34,754 nt of DNA from Clostridiales bacterium (GCA_021201475.1 JAJQEV010000060.1:1-34754); one strand, 5' to 3'; shown: positions 7,136 through 15,469, counted from the first letter of the stretch. The notes: generated by a model from the letters alone, not told the origin. Made by a program: numbers and translations.

Positions 7136-7459
7136 ATGGAAAAGGAGTATTTTAAGCTGAAATGGGAGGAGAGCGGCCACTATTCCTCCATGAGCGAGCT
7201 GAACGGCTCCTCCGCCAAATTCATCGACTACATCCGGGATGAGGCGGGGACGCCCATCGGCATTGAGGTGGTCTACGACGGTGGCCACGGCTACGGCTTT
7301 GATGACAGCCACAAGAGGGAGACGCTCTATCCCCACAAAAAGGCGAACCTGGCCTATTGGTACACCAGCACCACGGACGGCGGCTCGGACTGGGACGATG
7401 ACTACATCAGTCACGTCGTGGAGCTGATTCCCATCGAGGGGGTGCCGGAGGGGGAGTAA
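7136..7459 (+). CDS. hypothetical protein, 107 aa
   Basis: Intact ORF with RBS AAGGAAGGAAA upstream of the ATG. It encodes a soluble acidic protein without signal peptide or membrane segment, rich in Tyr, Gly and Asp (YDGGHGYGFDD; STTDGGSDWDDDYISHVVEL). I recognise no family. It follows the decayed gene by 91 bp and is followed after 2 bp by a 39-codon ORF, so the three may have formed one accessory unit; immunity proteins and small cargo genes look like this, but nothing assigns such a role. Confidence 0.6.
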   Translation: MEKEYFKLKWEESGHYSSMSELNGSSAKFIDYIRDEAGTPIGIEVVYDGGHGYGFDDSHKRETLYPHKKANLAYWYTSTTDGGSDWDDDYISHVVELIPIEGVPEGE

Positions 7460-7461
7460 CC

Positions 7462-7581
7462 ATGGCGGAGCGGGAGATTTTGCAGTTCAGGCTGGAAAAC
7501 GCCGTTTATTCAGGGGGTTCTAACCGCAAGGAAGCCCAGGCGCACAGCAACGAGCGCCCGGGCTTCCTGCTTTCCCGGTAA
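7462..7581 (+). CDS. short ORF, 39 aa, probably a gene remnant
   Basis: Starts 2 bp after the stop of the 107-aa gene (start MAEREILQFRLENAVYSGGS) and would be translated by coupling. Its second half (KEAQAHSNERPGFLLSR) is simply the coding of a terminator-like hairpin, so the original gene was probably cut after about 20 codons. Treat as a remnant rather than a functional protein. Confidence 0.35.
   Translation: MAEREILQFRLENAVYSGGSNRKEAQAHSNERPGFLLSR
7530..7567 (+). terminator. terminator-like hairpin
   Basis: Stem GGAAGCCC-GGCGC / GCGCC-GGGCTTCC with a 10-nt loop and one mismatch, followed by TGCTTTCCC. The U-tract is weak, but the stem is strong and lies where the accessory unit should end, just before the convergent GH42 fragment. 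Confidence 0.55.
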
Positions 7582-7619
7582 GGCGTCTGAGGAACGTCAG
7601 CCGTCGGCTGAGAGCTGTT

Positions 7620-8895
7620 TCAGCTCCGGAAAATCTTCACTTCATAGGGCCTGAGGGCGATGGTTCCCTCCGCCCCCTCGCCGGTCTCCGCGTCCGTCAG
7701 AGGAGCGCGGAGGGTGACGGTCTGGGACGTAGCGGCATAGTTGAGGACGAAGAACAGCCGGTTCTCCCCCTTCCTGCGGACGCACAGCTCGCAGTCCGCG
7801 GGGAGGGTCAGCACATCGCCCCAGGGCTCGGACAGGTGCAGGTAGTCCAGGAAGGCACGGACGGTGTCCCGGGTGAAGGTGCCGCCGAAGTGGAGGATGC
7901 GGCCCTTCCCCAGCGCCCGCTCCGCCAGGGCGGGCTCCCCAGCGTAGTAGCTGCCGGTGTACCGGGCCAGCACTCTGGCCTCCGGCCCGGTGAGGGCCAG
8001 AACTTCATTGTAAACCCCGGTGTCCAGCTCCCGGCCCGCCCAGTCCATGGTAACGGTACCGTCCGCCGGGCCGACGAAGGTGCCCTCCGTCACGTCGGTC
8101 TGGGTGGCCTCCGCCAACAGGCCGGGCATGGGAGCCATAACGCACTGGCCGGCGGCGTCCTTCTGTCCGGTGCGGGCGGCGACGACCAGGGTTCCCCCCT
8201 GCTCCACATAGTCCCGCAGCAGGGCCGTGTGTTCCTCCGTCAGAATCAGGCCGTGGGGGTAGAACAGGACGGGGTAGTGCAGCAGCTCCGATGCCTCGGT
8301 GCTGTCCAGCAGATAAAGAATATCCATGGGGGTGTGGGCCAGCTGGGCGGCGATGAAAATCTCCTCCTCGCTCTGCCAGGTCAGGCGGCGGTGCCAGGCG
8401 TCCAGCTCCGCGTCCCAGTCGTTGTCATAGTCCTTCACCAGGGCGAAGGGGGCCTCATACTCCGCCCCGGCCATCTCCCGGATGGCCTCCAGCCGCCGGG
8501 CAAATGCCTTCACCTCCCGGAGCTTCCGGTTGTCCCGGTTGTCGTAGTCCAGGATGCCGTGCCAGTACATCTCGGTGCCCATGACGGAGGTGCGCCAGCG
8601 GAAGAAGCTGATGTAGTCCGCCCCGTGGGCCACGCTCTGCATGGCCCAGAGGGTCAGCTGCCCCGGCTTGGGGGCAGGGGACTCCATCCGGGTATTCCAC
8701 CCCATGGCCCCGGACTGCTGCTCCATAATACCGAAGTGGGGGCAGACGGAGCGCACCTCGGTGAGGTGCCGACTCCATCGCCGGTCGTTCAGGTTTGCGG
8801 CATGGAGGGGATCCTCCGTCATGCAGAAGGCGAAGTTGGGGTAGGAGTCGTAGGTGTACACGTCCAGGGCCTCGTCCATCATCCGGTGGTTGAAC
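7620..8895 (-). pseudogene. N-terminally truncated GH42 beta-galactosidase
   Basis: About 425 aa matching the C-terminal two thirds of glycoside hydrolase family 42: the end of the TIM barrel (EALDVYTYDSYPNFAF), the nucleophile region (GIMEQQSGAMGWN), the GADYISFFRWRTS and HGILDYDNRDNRK segments, then the trimerisation and C-terminal beta domains. Intact enzymes are about 650-700 aa; the first 230-260 residues, including the Asn-Glu pair with the acid/base glutamate, are missing. Upstream of about 8895 the frame turns into unrelated sequence with no RBS or plausible start, so this is a broken gene whose 5' part was lost at the border of the transposon remnant. The remaining frame is undamaged, which suggests a recent loss. 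Confidence 0.8.
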
Positions 8896-8953
8896 CTCAA
8901 CCGCCGACGGAGCAACCAGCAGAGAACGACACCCCTGACCCGTGACGCTATCT

Positions 8954-8990
8954 CTGTGACGCTGACCGGTCTATAAAATAAGCGTCACAG
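8954..8990. repeat. 10-bp inverted repeat at the GH42/transposon junction
   Basis: CTGTGACGCT (8954-8963) and its exact complement AGCGTCACAG (8981-8990) flank a 17-bp spacer. A third copy of GTGACGCTA lies at 8942-8950. It sits between the truncation point of the GH42 gene and the tnpW remnant, so it may be a transposon end, a recombinase site or a small terminator. Confidence 0.5.
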
Positions 8991-9077
8991 TCAGAAGGAA
9001 GATATGTGCAGAATGTTTTTGGAGCGAGTGACTGCGGTTGCAGCATACGCTCCAATTTGTTTTATGGGAGGTATTCT

Positions 9078-9257
9078 ATGCAAGAAAAAGAAACTGAAAA
9101 GGCGGAAGTATAGGGCAAACCGGACGGGAGCCTTACGATGAAGATTGGAGGGACAACCTACAATATCGGGCTTCACTTCAGCAAGACCAGCAAAGAGTCT
9201 CTTGATGATAAAGTGAAGCGACTCACCAGGCAGGATGTAAAAACTGAGAACTTCTAA
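9078..9257 (+). pseudogene. tnpW: tnpW-like transposon gene with an amber stop
   Basis: RBS GGGAGG precedes the ATG at 9078. The frame reads MQEKETEKAEV, an in-frame TAG (9111-9113), then continues to MKIGGTTYNIGLHFSKTSKE and ends at TAA (9255-9257). The second part matches the TnpW family (IGGTTY..G.HFS.TSKE....K), small proteins of unknown role carried by Tn4451/Tn4453-type integrative elements of clostridia. Total length about 59 codons fits the family. Re-initiation at the ATG at 9138 could still give the conserved 39-residue part, but no RBS precedes it. The recombinase fragment at 9474 is consistent with a decayed element of this type. Confidence 0.65.
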
Positions 9258-9263
9258 AATCGA

Positions 9264-9294
9264 ACGGGAGACGCACCTCTTTTTCGTCTCCCGT
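9264..9294 (+). terminator. hairpin terminator after tnpW
   Basis: Perfect 10-bp stem ACGGGAGACG/CGTCTCCCGT starting 7 bp after the tnpW stop codon, with an 11-nt U-rich loop and a CCTCTATATA tail. The tail is not a classic U-run, so efficiency is uncertain. Confidence 0.55.
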
Positions 9295-9473
9295 CCTCTA
9301 TATAGCAGAGAGTTATTGCCTGGCAGTTCCCAATAATCTAAAGCCAAACACACTCTTGAGAGGCAAACTTTTTCCGTGTGCAAATTGCACGAAATTTTAT
9401 CTTTATAGCACTTGCTTTAACGGTTATATCACCACAGAAAAAATTCAAATTCATCCAATTTGATGGTTGCATT
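9295..9473. other. AT-rich non-coding stretch inside the transposon remnant
   Basis: No gene, RNA or clear promoter seen. It is noticeably more AT-rich than the flanking chromosome, in keeping with transferred DNA. Confidence 0.4.
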
Positions 9474-9760
9474 TTACAACCTGCCGTGATAAAATTTCAG
9501 ATAAGGGCGTGTACGCATTTGCGTTTGAAAGGGTACACCTTTCCAAATTGTTGCGCGGCTCTTTTTCTTCTCCTTTTCAAATTTTCGGGCCTTGTCATAG
9601 AACGTTCCCCTGGGCAGTCCGCACATCTCGGCGGCTTGCTTCAGAGGGATTTCTTTATTCCTCCATGCCTTATAAACCTCATAGAAGTTTTCCGGCAGGG
9701 GCCTCGGCGGACGGCCAAATTTGACCCCTCTGGCCTTCGCCGTTCCTGAGTCTATTTTAT
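9474..9760 (-). pseudogene. serine recombinase/resolvase, C-terminal fragment
   Basis: Begins abruptly within AKARGVKFGRPPRPLPENF and continues EVYKAWRNKEIPLKQAAEMCGLPRGTFYDKARKF. This is the extended arm plus DNA-binding helix-turn-helix of small serine recombinases (Pin/Hin/TnpR group). The catalytic N-terminal domain of about 130 residues with the active-site serine is absent, and the sequence upstream of about 9760 is unrelated. The remaining tail (SRATIWKGVPFQTQ onward) is longer than usual. Inactive as a recombinase. Confidence 0.72.
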
Positions 9761-9854
9761 CAGGGACGCAGGATAAGCGCAAGGATGTCGCCACAGCTAT
9801 GTAACAATATCAGCGGCGTAAATGCTGCCGGTGGCTTGGCTTTCCTGGCGTACT

Positions 9855-9881
9855 GACTTAAATGATTTAAATGACTTAAAA
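9855..9881. repeat. three tandem 9-bp repeats
   Basis: GACTTAAAT, GATTTAAAT and GACTTAAAA follow each other directly, ending at the U-tract of the ispH-rpsA terminator. This could be slippage in an AT-rich tail or a small protein-binding array. Confidence 0.6.
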
Positions 9882-9913
9882 AGCTGCCCCGCGAGACAAA
9901 CTCGCGGGGCAGC
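9878..9913 (-). terminator. intrinsic terminator of the cmk-plsC-ispH/rpsA unit
   Basis: Minus-strand stem GCTGCCCCGCGAG pairs with CTCGCGGGGCAGC (9901-9913 with 9883-9895) around a 5-nt loop and is followed by TTTTT. It lies 32 bp after the stop of the ispH-rpsA gene. Confidence 0.9.
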
Positions 9914-9945
9914 TCCTTACGCAGTCAGCTCAGCCGAGAGGGGAC

Positions 9946-11886
9946 TCAGTCCTCATCGTCGTACTCATCCTCCGCATCGCGCAGGGCGGCGCGGCGGGAC
10001 AGGGAAACCTTCTTGGTCTCCTCATTGATGTCCGTGATTTTGACCTCCACGGTCTGGCCCTCGGCCAGCTCGTCCTCAGGCTTCTCCACCCGATGGTCGG
10101 CAATCTGGGAGATGTGAATCAGGCCGTCCACGCCGGGGACGATTTCGGCAAAGGCGCCGAAGCTCATCAGCTTGACCACCTTCACGGTGACGATGTCGCC
10201 CACCTTGCAGGTGTCCATGAAGTTCTGCCAGGGGGAGACGGTGCGGTCCTTCACGCCCAGGGAGATCTTCTTCCGCTCCGGGTCATACTTGATGACGTAC
10301 ACGTCCAGGGTGTCGCCCACGGAGACCACCTCGGAGGGGTGCTTGATGCGGGACCAGGACAGCTCAGAGATGTGAACCATGCCGTCCACGCCGCCGATGT
10401 CTACAAACGCGCCGTAAGAAGTCAGGCTCTTCACGGTGCCGGTGTAGTGCTTATCCACCTCGATATTGTCCCAAATGGCCTGGGCTCTGGCAGCCCGCTC
10501 CTCGGCGGCCACGCTGCGGATAGAACCCACCACGCGGCGGCGGCCACGGTTGACCTCGGTAATGTGCATACGGGCGGTGGTGCCCACCAGGCTGTCCATG
10601 GGCTCGTTGCGGCGCAGGCCGGTCTGGGAAGCGGGTATGAACACGCGGATGCCCTTGACGTTGGCCACGACGCCGCCTTTGTTCTGCTCCTTGATATAGC
10701 CCTCGACCACTGTCTTGTTGGCCTCGGCCTCTTCGATCATTTCCCAGTTCCGGTTGGCATCCAGCTTCTTCTTGGACAGGGTAACGATGCCGTCCTGGTC
10801 GTTGACCCGCTGGACGACGCACTCCAGCTGGTCGCCAATTTTGACGGCCTCTGCCATCTTGACGGAAGGATCATCGGAAAACTCCGTTTCAGAGATATAA
10901 CCGGTATGCTTGGTACCCAGCTCCACCTGGAGCTCGGTCGGTGTGATATTCACAACGGTACAAGTGACCTTATCTCCTGTATTTAAAATTTTGATCGACT
11001 TCTCCAACATCTCCTGGAAGGATTCTTCGATCTCCATGGTTTCTTCGCTCATTTTGTTTTTGACCTCCTTTATTATCCACCCGGGCGTGGATGCGCCCGC
11101 GGTGATACCAACACAAGCCGCGCCGTTCAATAAGTGCTCCGGCAAATCAGCTGCCTGTTCAATCCAAATCACATTATCGCATTCCGCCTCACAAAGCTCT
11201 GCCAGATGCCGGGTGTTGGAGCTAGCATGGTCTCCAACCACAATCATAGCATCGCATTCCTTTGCGAGACTGACCGCCTCTGCTTGTCTATGGTATGTCG
11301 CATTACACATTGTATCAAATATCTCGGCATTTGTACATAGTTTTTTTGCAATTTTCACAGATTTTTTCCAATTTTCTTTTGAGGCAGTGGTTTGGCAGAC
11401 CAGGGTCAGGGGTAAATCATAACGATTTTCCCCTTCTTTCAGCCATTTTTCCAACTCTTCGGCGGTTTCCAGCACAATCGCGCCGTGACACCATCCCGCT
11501 GTCGCCAGCACTTCGGGATGGGATTTTTTCCCAATAATGACCGGAATCCGGCCATTTTCCTCCGCTTTCCGGACGAAATCGTGTATGCGGGAGACGTTGG
11601 GGCAGGTGGCGTCCACCACCGGGATTCCTTTTTCTTCCAGCGCACGGTACACCGCCCGGCTCTCCCCGTGGGAGCGAATCAGCACGGCGCAGCCCTCCGG
11701 CACCTCCTCCACCGAGGAGACGCAGCCCATGCCCCGCTGGGCGAACGCCTCTACCACATGGGCGTTGTGAATGATAGGCCCAAGCATAACGCAGGGGGTA
11801 CCCGCCTCCACCGTCTGCTCCGCCAGCTCCACTGCCCGGCGGACGCCGTAGCAGAAGCCGGCAGACTTGGCCTGCATGACCTTCAT
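9946..11886 (-). CDS. ispH: fused HMB-PP reductase (IspH) and ribosomal protein S1 domains
   Basis: 646 aa in two parts. Residues 1-285 are IspH/LytB, the 4Fe-4S enzyme that makes IPP and DMAPP in the last MEP-pathway step. The three cluster cysteines are visible (GFCYGV Cys12, DATCPN Cys95, TMCNAT Cys194) with the substrate-binding segments IIHNAH and RSHGES. Residues about 295-640 hold four S1 RNA-binding repeats (GDKVTCTVV..., GYIKEQNKGG, GTVKSLTSYGAFVDIGGVDGMVHISEL, GDIVTVKVVKLMSFGAFAEI). The fusion is common in Clostridia and both halves look intact. The ATG overlaps the plsC stop (ATGA), so translation is coupled. Last gene before the terminator at 9878-9913. Confidence 0.95.
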   Translation of the reverse strand: MKVMQAKSAGFCYGVRRAVELAEQTVEAGTPCVMLGPIIHNAHVVEAFAQRGMGCVSSVEEVPEGCAVLIRSHGESRAVYRALEEKGIPVVDATCPNVSRIHDFVRKAEENGRIPVIIGKKSHPEVLATAGWCHGAIVLETAEELEKWLKEGENRYDLPLTLVCQTTASKENWKKSVKIAKKLCTNAEIFDTMCNATYHRQAEAVSLAKECDAMIVVGDHASSNTRHLAELCEAECDNVIWIEQAADLPEHLLNGAACVGITAGASTPGWIIKEVKNKMSEETMEIEESFQEMLEKSIKILNTGDKVTCTVVNITPTELQVELGTKHTGYISETEFSDDPSVKMAEAVKIGDQLECVVQRVNDQDGIVTLSKKKLDANRNWEMIEEAEANKTVVEGYIKEQNKGGVVANVKGIRVFIPASQTGLRRNEPMDSLVGTTARMHITEVNRGRRRVVGSIRSVAAEERAARAQAIWDNIEVDKHYTGTVKSLTSYGAFVDIGGVDGMVHISELSWSRIKHPSEVVSVGDTLDVYVIKYDPERKKISLGVKDRTVSPWQNFMDTCKVGDIVTVKVVKLMSFGAFAEIVPGVDGLIHISQIADHRVEKPEDELAEGQTVEVKITDINEETKKVSLSRRAALRDAEDEYDDED

Positions 11887-12533
11887 GGCAGCTCGGCCTC
11901 CAGCGCGTAGATTTTTTCCAGCAGCAGCTGGGCCTGCTCCTCATACTCCTGAGGGGTAGCCCGCTTCCCGGCGGGCTTGATGACATACGGCTCCCCGAAC
12001 ACCATGGCGCTGCGGTGGAACAGCCGCTTCTTCCTGGTGGAGAACACCGGCACCACCGGCACCCCGGTTCTCATGGCCAGCATCGCCGCGCCGGTATGGG
12101 CGCTGCCGGACTGACCCTCCGCCACGCGGGTGCCCTCCGGGAACATCAGCAGCTTATCCCCGCCCTTTAAGACCTTCATGGCCGTCTTGATGGCGTTCAG
12201 GTCGCTGTTGCCCCGGTCCACGCCGAAGGTGCCGATTTTGTTGAACACCCAGCCGATGACCGGAATATCCATCAGCTCCTGCTTGGCCATGATGCGGATA
12301 AAGTGCTTCTGCCCCGCGGCCAGGCAGACCATAGGTGGGTCTGCGTTGGAGCTGTGGTTGGCGCAGATGAGGCAGGCCCCCTCCGGAATACGCTCCCGGT
12401 GGAACACTTTCACCGGGTACATAATCAGCGTAAAGATGGGCCATACCAGGTGCCACACCAGCTGATACCACCGGCGCATGGTCTCCCTGGACTTGGGGGG
12501 TATGCGCTTCTTGTGCGCCTTTTCCTCTGCCAT
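11883..12533 (-). CDS. plsC: 1-acyl-sn-glycerol-3-phosphate acyltransferase
   Basis: 216 aa, peripheral membrane enzyme that acylates lysophosphatidic acid to phosphatidic acid in phospholipid synthesis. It shows the acyltransferase H-X4-D motif (NHSSNADPP), FGVDRGNSD, and the FPEGTR block (LMFPEGTRVAEGQ). A hydrophobic segment near residues 25-45 (LVWPIFTLIMYPV) anchors it. Start set at 12533 behind AGAGGA; the frame stays open for 20 more codons upstream but that stretch lies inside cmk and has no RBS. Starts 4 bp after cmk and overlaps ispH, giving a tight cmk-plsC-ispH unit. Confidence 0.93.
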   Translation of the reverse strand: MAEEKAHKKRIPPKSRETMRRWYQLVWHLVWPIFTLIMYPVKVFHRERIPEGACLICANHSSNADPPMVCLAAGQKHFIRIMAKQELMDIPVIGWVFNKIGTFGVDRGNSDLNAIKTAMKVLKGGDKLLMFPEGTRVAEGQSGSAHTGAAMLAMRTGVPVVPVFSTRKKRLFHRSAMVFGEPYVIKPAGKRATPQEYEEQAQLLLEKIYALEAELP

Positions 12534-12537
12534 AGGC

Positions 12538-13203
12538 TCACATCCTCTCACGAATCGTCCGAAGGAGCAGCTGATAGCTCTCCTCCAGGTCATAATCTGT
12601 CGTGTCCACCGGCACCGCGTCCTCCGCCTGCTTCAGCGGGGCGATGGCCCGATGGCTGTCGTTCTCGTCCCGCTGCACCACGTCTGCCAGCACCTGCTCA
12701 TAGGGGATGGGGTCGCCCTTCTCCCGCAGTTCCAGCCAACGGCGTTTCGCCCGGGCCTCCGGCGCAGCGGTGAGGAACAGCTTGATGTCTGCGTCGGGCA
12801 GCACCACGGTGCCGATGTCCCGGCCGTCCATCACCAGGTCCTTCCGCCGGGCCATATCCCGCTGCAAGTCCAGCAGGAAGGCCCGCACCGCCGGGATGGC
12901 GGACACGGCGGAGGTGTACATGGAGATTTGCGGGGTGCGGATCTCCCCGGAGACGTTCTCGCCGTTTAAGATCATCTGCTGCGCGCCGTCCGCGCCGTAG
13001 GCCAGGTCGATGTGAATCTCCGGCAGCAGGGCGGCGATGCCCTCCCCATCGGTGGGGGCAAGGCCCTTCCGGCTGGCGTACAGGCTGACGGTGCGGTAAA
13101 TCGCCCCCGTGTCCACATAGACGAAGCCCAGCTCCTTCGCCAGGCGCTTTGCCATGGTGCTTTTGCCCGCCCCGCTGGGGCCGTCAATGGCAATGGAAAT
13201 CAT
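12538..13203 (-). CDS. cmk: (d)CMP kinase
   Basis: 221 aa, the normal length. Phosphorylates CMP/dCMP with ATP in pyrimidine nucleotide synthesis. Walker A GPSGAGKST at 8-16, then YVDTGAIYRTVSLYA, and the CMP-specific motifs VSGEIRTPQIS, MDGRDIGTVVLPDAD and the lid AKRRWLELREKG. GAGGAAGG precedes the ATG. It begins 2 bp after the flavoprotein stop. The cmk-plsC-ispH/rpsA order is a known conserved clostridial arrangement. Confidence 0.96.
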   Translation of the reverse strand: MISIAIDGPSGAGKSTMAKRLAKELGFVYVDTGAIYRTVSLYASRKGLAPTDGEGIAALLPEIHIDLAYGADGAQQMILNGENVSGEIRTPQISMYTSAVSAIPAVRAFLLDLQRDMARRKDLVMDGRDIGTVVLPDADIKLFLTAAPEARAKRRWLELREKGDPIPYEQVLADVVQRDENDSHRAIAPLKQAEDAVPVDTTDYDLEESYQLLLRTIRERM

Positions 13204-13205
13204 GC

Positions 13206-14459
13206 TTAGCCTTCCTCTCTCTTGTTTGCCTGCTCTGCGGCGGCCAGACCCGCCGCGTACCCGGTGGCCCAGGCCACCTGAAGGTTGAAGCCGCCGGTGT
13301 AACCGTCCACGTCCAGCACTTCTCCGGCGAAGTACAGCCCCTTCGTCCGTTTGGAGGCCATGGTGGCCGGGTTCACCTCGCTGAGGCGTACACCGCCGGA
13401 GGTGACGATGGCGTCCTCCACCGGCCGGGGGCCGCTGATGTCCACCCGGAAGTCCTTCAACTGCTCCAGCAGCGCCCGGCGCTGGGCCTTCGTGATGTCG
13501 TGAATCTTCGTCTCCGGCGGGATGCCGGTGCGCTCGATTATCACCGGAATCATCAGCCGGGGCAGCAGGCCCCCCAGGCTGTTCTGGAGGGTGCGGTTGC
13601 GGTTCTCCCCAAAGTCCCGGAGGATGCGCTCGTCCAGTGTCTTTTCGTCCAGGGCAGGCTTCATATCTATTATAACAGAAAATTCGTTTTTGTCAAAATC
13701 CCGCAGGTGGGCGCTGGCGGAGAGTATCATCGGTCCGGACAGGCCGAAGTGGGTGAAGAGCAGCTCGCCAAAATCCCGGTACACCGTTTTGCCCTTCTGG
13801 TTCTTCACCTGAATCGCCACATTTTTCAGGGCGAGGCCCTGCATTTTGGCGCAGGTATCCCCCCGCTCCACCAGAGGCACCAGGGAGCCCCGCACCGGGG
13901 TAACGGTATGCCCCGCCTGTCGGGCCAGCCGGTAGCCGTCCCCGGTGGAGCCGGTGGCGGGGTAGGAGCAGCCGCCGGTGGCCACGATGACCTGCCCGGC
14001 GGGAAGTACCCTGCCGTCCTCACACCGGACGCCCGTTACCGTGCCCTCCTCCAGCAGCAGCGATTCCACCCGGCTGTGGACGATGTCCACCCCCAGCCGC
14101 TTCGCCTCAAAAAACAGTGCGTCGATGATGTCCGCCGCCTTGTCGGACACCGGGAACACCCGGTTGCCCCGCTCCGTTTTCAGGGGGACGCCCAGCCCGG
14201 TGAAGAACCGCTTCGTCTCCTCCGGCGGAAAGCGGTTCATGGCGCTGTACAAAAACTTGCCCCCCTGGGGCAGGTTTTGCAGCGCCTCCTCCGCCGTGCA
14301 ATCATTGGTCACGTTGCAGCGGCCCTTGCCGGTGATATACAGCTTCCGGCCCACCTTCTCGTTGCGCTCCGACAGTGTGACGGCGGCCCCGTGCCTGGCG
14401 GCCGTAATAGCTGCCATCAGCCCGGCTGCGCCGCCGCCCACTACCAAAACATCGCTCAT
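13206..14459 (-). CDS. BaiN/HI0933-like FAD-dependent oxidoreductase
   Basis: 417 aa flavoprotein. The N-terminal FAD-binding Rossmann motif is VVGGGAAGLMAA (residues 6-17), followed by the family signature EKVGRKLYITGKGRCNVTND. A second family block is ATGGCSYPATGSTGDGY, and the C-terminal FAD site is TKGLYFAGEVLDVDGYTGGFNLQ. This is the YhiN/HI0933 group, whose cellular reaction is mostly uncharacterised; BaiN from Clostridium scindens was linked to bile-acid dehydroxylation, but the housekeeping setting here (2 bp upstream of cmk) does not indicate that role. RBS GAGGAG is 9 nt before the ATG. Cytoplasmic. Confidence 0.9.
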   Translation of the reverse strand: MSDVLVVGGGAAGLMAAITAARHGAAVTLSERNEKVGRKLYITGKGRCNVTNDCTAEEALQNLPQGGKFLYSAMNRFPPEETKRFFTGLGVPLKTERGNRVFPVSDKAADIIDALFFEAKRLGVDIVHSRVESLLLEEGTVTGVRCEDGRVLPAGQVIVATGGCSYPATGSTGDGYRLARQAGHTVTPVRGSLVPLVERGDTCAKMQGLALKNVAIQVKNQKGKTVYRDFGELLFTHFGLSGPMILSASAHLRDFDKNEFSVIIDMKPALDEKTLDERILRDFGENRNRTLQNSLGGLLPRLMIPVIIERTGIPPETKIHDITKAQRRALLEQLKDFRVDISGPRPVEDAIVTSGGVRLSEVNPATMASKRTKGLYFAGEVLDVDGYTGGFNLQVAWATGYAAGLAAAEQANKREEG

Positions 14460-14529
14460 ATCCGCGTTCTCCTCGCAAAAGCAGCGGAGCCAAACCGGTT
14501 GACCCCGCCGTTTTTATGTAGCATACCGT

Positions 14530-15399
14530 TTACCGATCTCCGCCCGGCTTTTCGTAGACATCGTACTCGTCCCAAATCTGCTCCAGGCCGCTGAGGGTAG
14601 TCTCCAGCTGGTCGTTCCGCTTGGCGCCCACCGCCACCAGCAGAGCGTTCAGCAGGCTCAGCGGGGCCACCAGAGAGTCCACGAAGGAGGCCATGTCGCT
14701 CTTGGCCAGGAGGGCATAGTCCGCCACCGCCGCCAGGGGAGACGCCTCGCTGTCCGTAATGGCGATGACCTTGGCTCCCTTGTCCTTGGCGTACTGCATG
14801 GCCTTGATGGTGCGCTTGGAGTACCGGGGGAAGGACATCCCGATGAACACGTCCCCCTCCCGCACCTTGGCGATTTGCTCAAAGACCTCGCTCATGGCGC
14901 TGCTGTTCACCTGAATCACGTCGTCAAACATGAACCGGAGGTAGTACACCAAAAAGCCCGCCAGCGCCCCTGCCGAGCGGATGCCCAGCACGAAGATACG
15001 GTTGCCGCTGGCCAGGGCGTCCACCGCCTCATCAAAGCGGCCCCGGTCCGTCTCCTCCAGGGTCAGGCGGATTTTCTCCGTGTCCGACTGCATGACGGAG
15101 GAGATGATGTCCTGATTGCCCAGTCTGTCCCGGGAGACCTCAATGCGCTGCACGCTGGTCAGCTTGTTGCGGATCATCTCCTGGAGGCTCTTTTGCATAC
15201 TGGGGTAGCCGTCAAAGCCCAGCTCCGCCGCGAAGCGCACCACCGTGGACTCGCTGACGTTCACCGTCTTGCCCAGCTTGCTGGCCGTCATAAAGGCCGC
15301 CTTGTCGTAGGAATTTAGAATATAATTGGCAATGAGCTTTTGGCCCTTGGAGAAGCCGGACATATTCTCCTGAATCATGCCTAAAATATTATTCGTCAT
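14530..15399 (-). CDS. MurR/RpiR-family transcriptional regulator
   Basis: 289 aa. Residues 1-75 are the HTH_6 domain (FSKGQKLIANYILNSYDKAA, GKTVNVSESTVVRFAAELGF). From about 125 there is a SIS phosphosugar-binding domain (NRIFVLGIRSAGALAGFLVY; GDVFIGMSFPRYSKRTIKA; AKVIAITDSEASPLA). Regulators of this group respond to sugar phosphates or amino sugars. No sugar-metabolic gene is adjacent, so the ligand is unknown. It has its own promoter with a palindrome over the start site (15453-15475), which fits autoregulation. GGAG lies rather far (12 nt) from the ATG. Confidence 0.92.
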   Translation of the reverse strand: MTNNILGMIQENMSGFSKGQKLIANYILNSYDKAAFMTASKLGKTVNVSESTVVRFAAELGFDGYPSMQKSLQEMIRNKLTSVQRIEVSRDRLGNQDIISSVMQSDTEKIRLTLEETDRGRFDEAVDALASGNRIFVLGIRSAGALAGFLVYYLRFMFDDVIQVNSSAMSEVFEQIAKVREGDVFIGMSFPRYSKRTIKAMQYAKDKGAKVIAITDSEASPLAAVADYALLAKSDMASFVDSLVAPLSLLNALLVAVGAKRNDQLETTLSGLEQIWDEYDVYEKPGGDR

Positions 15400-15452
15400 G
15401 TTGGCTGACCGCTCCTTTTTTTCAAAATTGCAGTTCGCTTCGCCCCTGTTGT

Positions 15453-15466
15453 GCTATTACAATAGC
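15453..15466. promoter_or_regulatory. palindromic operator candidate over the murR-like start site
   Basis: GCTATT-AC-AATAGC is a perfect inverted repeat placed just downstream of the -10, around the predicted transcription start (about 15463). A second inverted repeat, TGCAAGA...TCTTGCA, lies upstream of the -35 around 15507-15531. Their position suggests a repressor site, probably for the MurR/RpiR protein itself. Confidence 0.5.
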
Positions 15467-15469
15467 ATC

